Positions 19,396 through 20,877 of a stretch of DNA of 20,877 nucleotides are shown here, piece after piece. A program made the translations under genes and the position numbers. The stretch covers positions 1 through 20,877 of the forward strand of contig JANTQF010000487.1 of assembly GCA_032988165.1 (NCBI GenBank), written 5' to 3'. Source of the stretch: Emmonsiellopsis sp. PD_33. Its lineage: Eukaryota > Ascomycota > Eurotiomycetes > Onygenales > Ajellomycetaceae. Every line of letters begins with the position of its first letter. Position 1 is the stretch's first letter. Below the pieces are notes generated by a model. That model saw nothing but the letters and a program-made list of their open reading frames with translations, made no database searches and was not told the DNA's origin.

Positions 19396-20877
19396 GGTTG
19401 GGCTACTACACCTCTCCATGGCTACTAGTCTTTATATGTATATAGAATGGTTGAATTAAAAACAACTTTACACTGGAAAAAAAATTGCATATTGCTCCAT
19501 TCTAATAATTATACTTGCATCCTTAAAAGCTATATACTATATCCAGAATCCCCCCTCCCTCCTTTTCACTGGCCGGTTTTCTCCATTTCTCTGGGCGGCG
19601 AGATATAACCACAGGCTAGAGCATGATCATTCCCCATAGTTGCAGCATTGATATTCAGAATAACCATAATCACCAACGCGAACTAGAAACATGCTGGGGG
19701 GGTGGAACATAGGAGAAGGGATCCAAGGCACATGTTTGAGAAAATTGATATTTTTTCCACCCGTTGCAACTTGCTCCCCCCCCTCCCACCGCATCCTTTT
19801 AGATTTCAAGAAGCGAATTATACTCCGTATGAATCGAAGGATTGGCTGGCCCGTTCCCTGGCGATTTGGATTGTTTTTGTTTTCCCACCTCCATGCAGAA
19901 GGAGTTTTACCAATGCTTGAAGGATTGATTCTGGGCCAGCTTGTTTGTCATGTTCAGTTCAGTTACATGAACCATGAATCTATCCTCAGCTGCACTGGAT
20001 CATTGACCTCTCAAGGGATTTTATGAGCCTTTCTTTTCTTCTTTACGTGATCGGGGTGAAAGGCTTGGGATGCTGGGTGCTGAATTACTAATTGTTGGGA
20101 TCCTGAATCCTGGTGTAACATATGTCCACCATCACGTATGTCATGAAACTTCCCCTGGATGTTGATTTACCCTGCAGGCTGACAGGGCATCTTTTCCCCT
20201 TGCAGCGAATAGTTAAGGTTCTCGGAAGCTGCCGTGGACTGAACTAAAAAGTGACAGCCCTGGAGATCTCACCCCTTTTGCCTGATTACTCACTAATTAT
20301 TAGTTAGCTAAACAATAACATAAGCAGCACCATCACGAGGAATAGAAGTGAAAGCTGACAATTCCCTTAAAATAATGGGCTCGGAGCCACGGGAGTTGCC
20401 TTGGAGTTATATAGCTGAGGCATGGGCCAACTCCGAGTCTTCTGGAGTCGACCCGAGTCGACTCTGACGCACGTCACCGTTTGCCGTGCTAGCTAACTCC
20501 TACTAGTAAATAGCATAAGCGCCACCATGACGAGGGGCGAGCCCCCAAGGTCAGATCTCGGCTAACCGCTCCTGATCCGTCAGCCTGTCAGGGCATCCGG
20601 TGTGAACAGATGCCACCACGGAAATCAGCTATCTCGACCGAAACACCTCTGACTGCCGTTTCATGACTTGTGACCCTTCCTGTGACGGTGAATGTGGCTC
20701 CTATTATTTTGCAAGGATGTTGATAGAGGCGCAAGGTACGGGATGCTTGGGAACTTGATTCCGGTGCAATGGTCCAGATCTTTTCGAGATCTTGTTCGTA
20801 TTTTCTTGAAAATTTTGCCTCCCTCTTCATATCTCCCGCCGCACCTTCCGTCTCCTCCCTCCTGTCCTTCTCTTTGT
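19396..20877. other. Right flank without supportable gene
   Basis: No frame here is convincing; the one at 19691-20026 lacks domain or splice support. Short diverged direct repeats occur: a CATAAGC-GCACCATSACGAGG-like unit near 20319-20337 and again near 20511-20533, and a CTGWCAGGGCATC unit near 20181 and 20585. GAGTCGACTC at 20455-20464 is a perfect palindrome, and CTCGGAG (20380-20386) pairs with CTCCGAG (20431-20437). The last 70 bases are pyrimidine-rich like fungal promoters and leaders, so a plus-strand gene may start just outside the window. Confidence 0.5.

Noticed and set aside
1..20877. CACGTG sites as an enriched regulatory code
   Set aside because: Four sites (1013, 3584, 5501, 8772), all intergenic, but the number is what chance predicts for this length.
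1..20877. tRNA, rRNA and CRISPR arrays
   Set aside because: No cloverleaf with a paired T-arm, no rRNA core sequence and no regularly spaced repeats were seen; CRISPR is not expected in a fungal genome.

Overview
The window looks like nuclear DNA of a filamentous ascomycete (Pezizomycotina). The genes are compact, with short GT-AG introns of 56-144 nt, branch sites such as CTAAC/GCTAAC and pyrimidine-rich leaders. One half is ordinary genic sequence. The other half holds an AT-rich block that, as far as I can read it, contains no CpG at all. That pattern fits RIP-like or methylation-driven mutation of repeats and is well known in onygenalean dimorphic fungi (Coccidioides, Blastomyces and relatives). 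Genus assignment is inference.

Layout. Positions 1-2090: no supportable gene; a strong G-tract near 130-189 and some promoter-like sequence near 1010-1140. Positions 2091-3492 (-): three-exon SEH1-type WD40 nucleoporin / SEA-complex subunit. Positions 3493-3810: shared bidirectional promoter. Positions 3811-5331 (+): three-exon ALG7, the first enzyme of dolichol-linked N-glycan assembly. Positions 5332-5774: ALG7 3' region plus LEU1 promoter. Positions 5775-8278 (+): five-exon LEU1, fused 3-isopropylmalate dehydratase. Positions 8279-8790: LEU1 3' flank.

Positions ~8799-17218 are one large dead DNA transposon. It is CpG-free from end to end and is flanked by a candidate GGAGCCA target duplication. 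It carries subterminal ACCATCAACT repeats in inverted orientation. Its coding relic can be followed in one reading frame for about 3.7 kb (13141-16836), broken only by stop codons. Short motifs (DPxHSE, HLxSY..EHA, GEDKH..YKH, CxxC after a TAG TAG pair) suggest a CACTA-related Tnp2/Plavaka-type transposase. Upstream, on the same strand, lies a second, unrecognised protein relic (about 9530-11790) with a poly-Ser linker. This may be a partner gene of the element.

Positions 17329-19395 hold two tandem, partly decayed copies of an unrecognised acidic protein gene that keep their CpGs. One copy is split by two insertions and the other carries a 27/24-bp coding minisatellite. Positions 19396-20877 show no gene, only diverged short repeats, palindromes and a pyrimidine-rich end that may be the promoter of a gene outside the window.

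The three host genes are housekeeping genes of different pathways (nuclear pore/TORC1 signalling, N-glycosylation, leucine synthesis). Nothing suggests they act together. The main interest is the transposon with its possible second gene and the duplicated acidic gene beside it.
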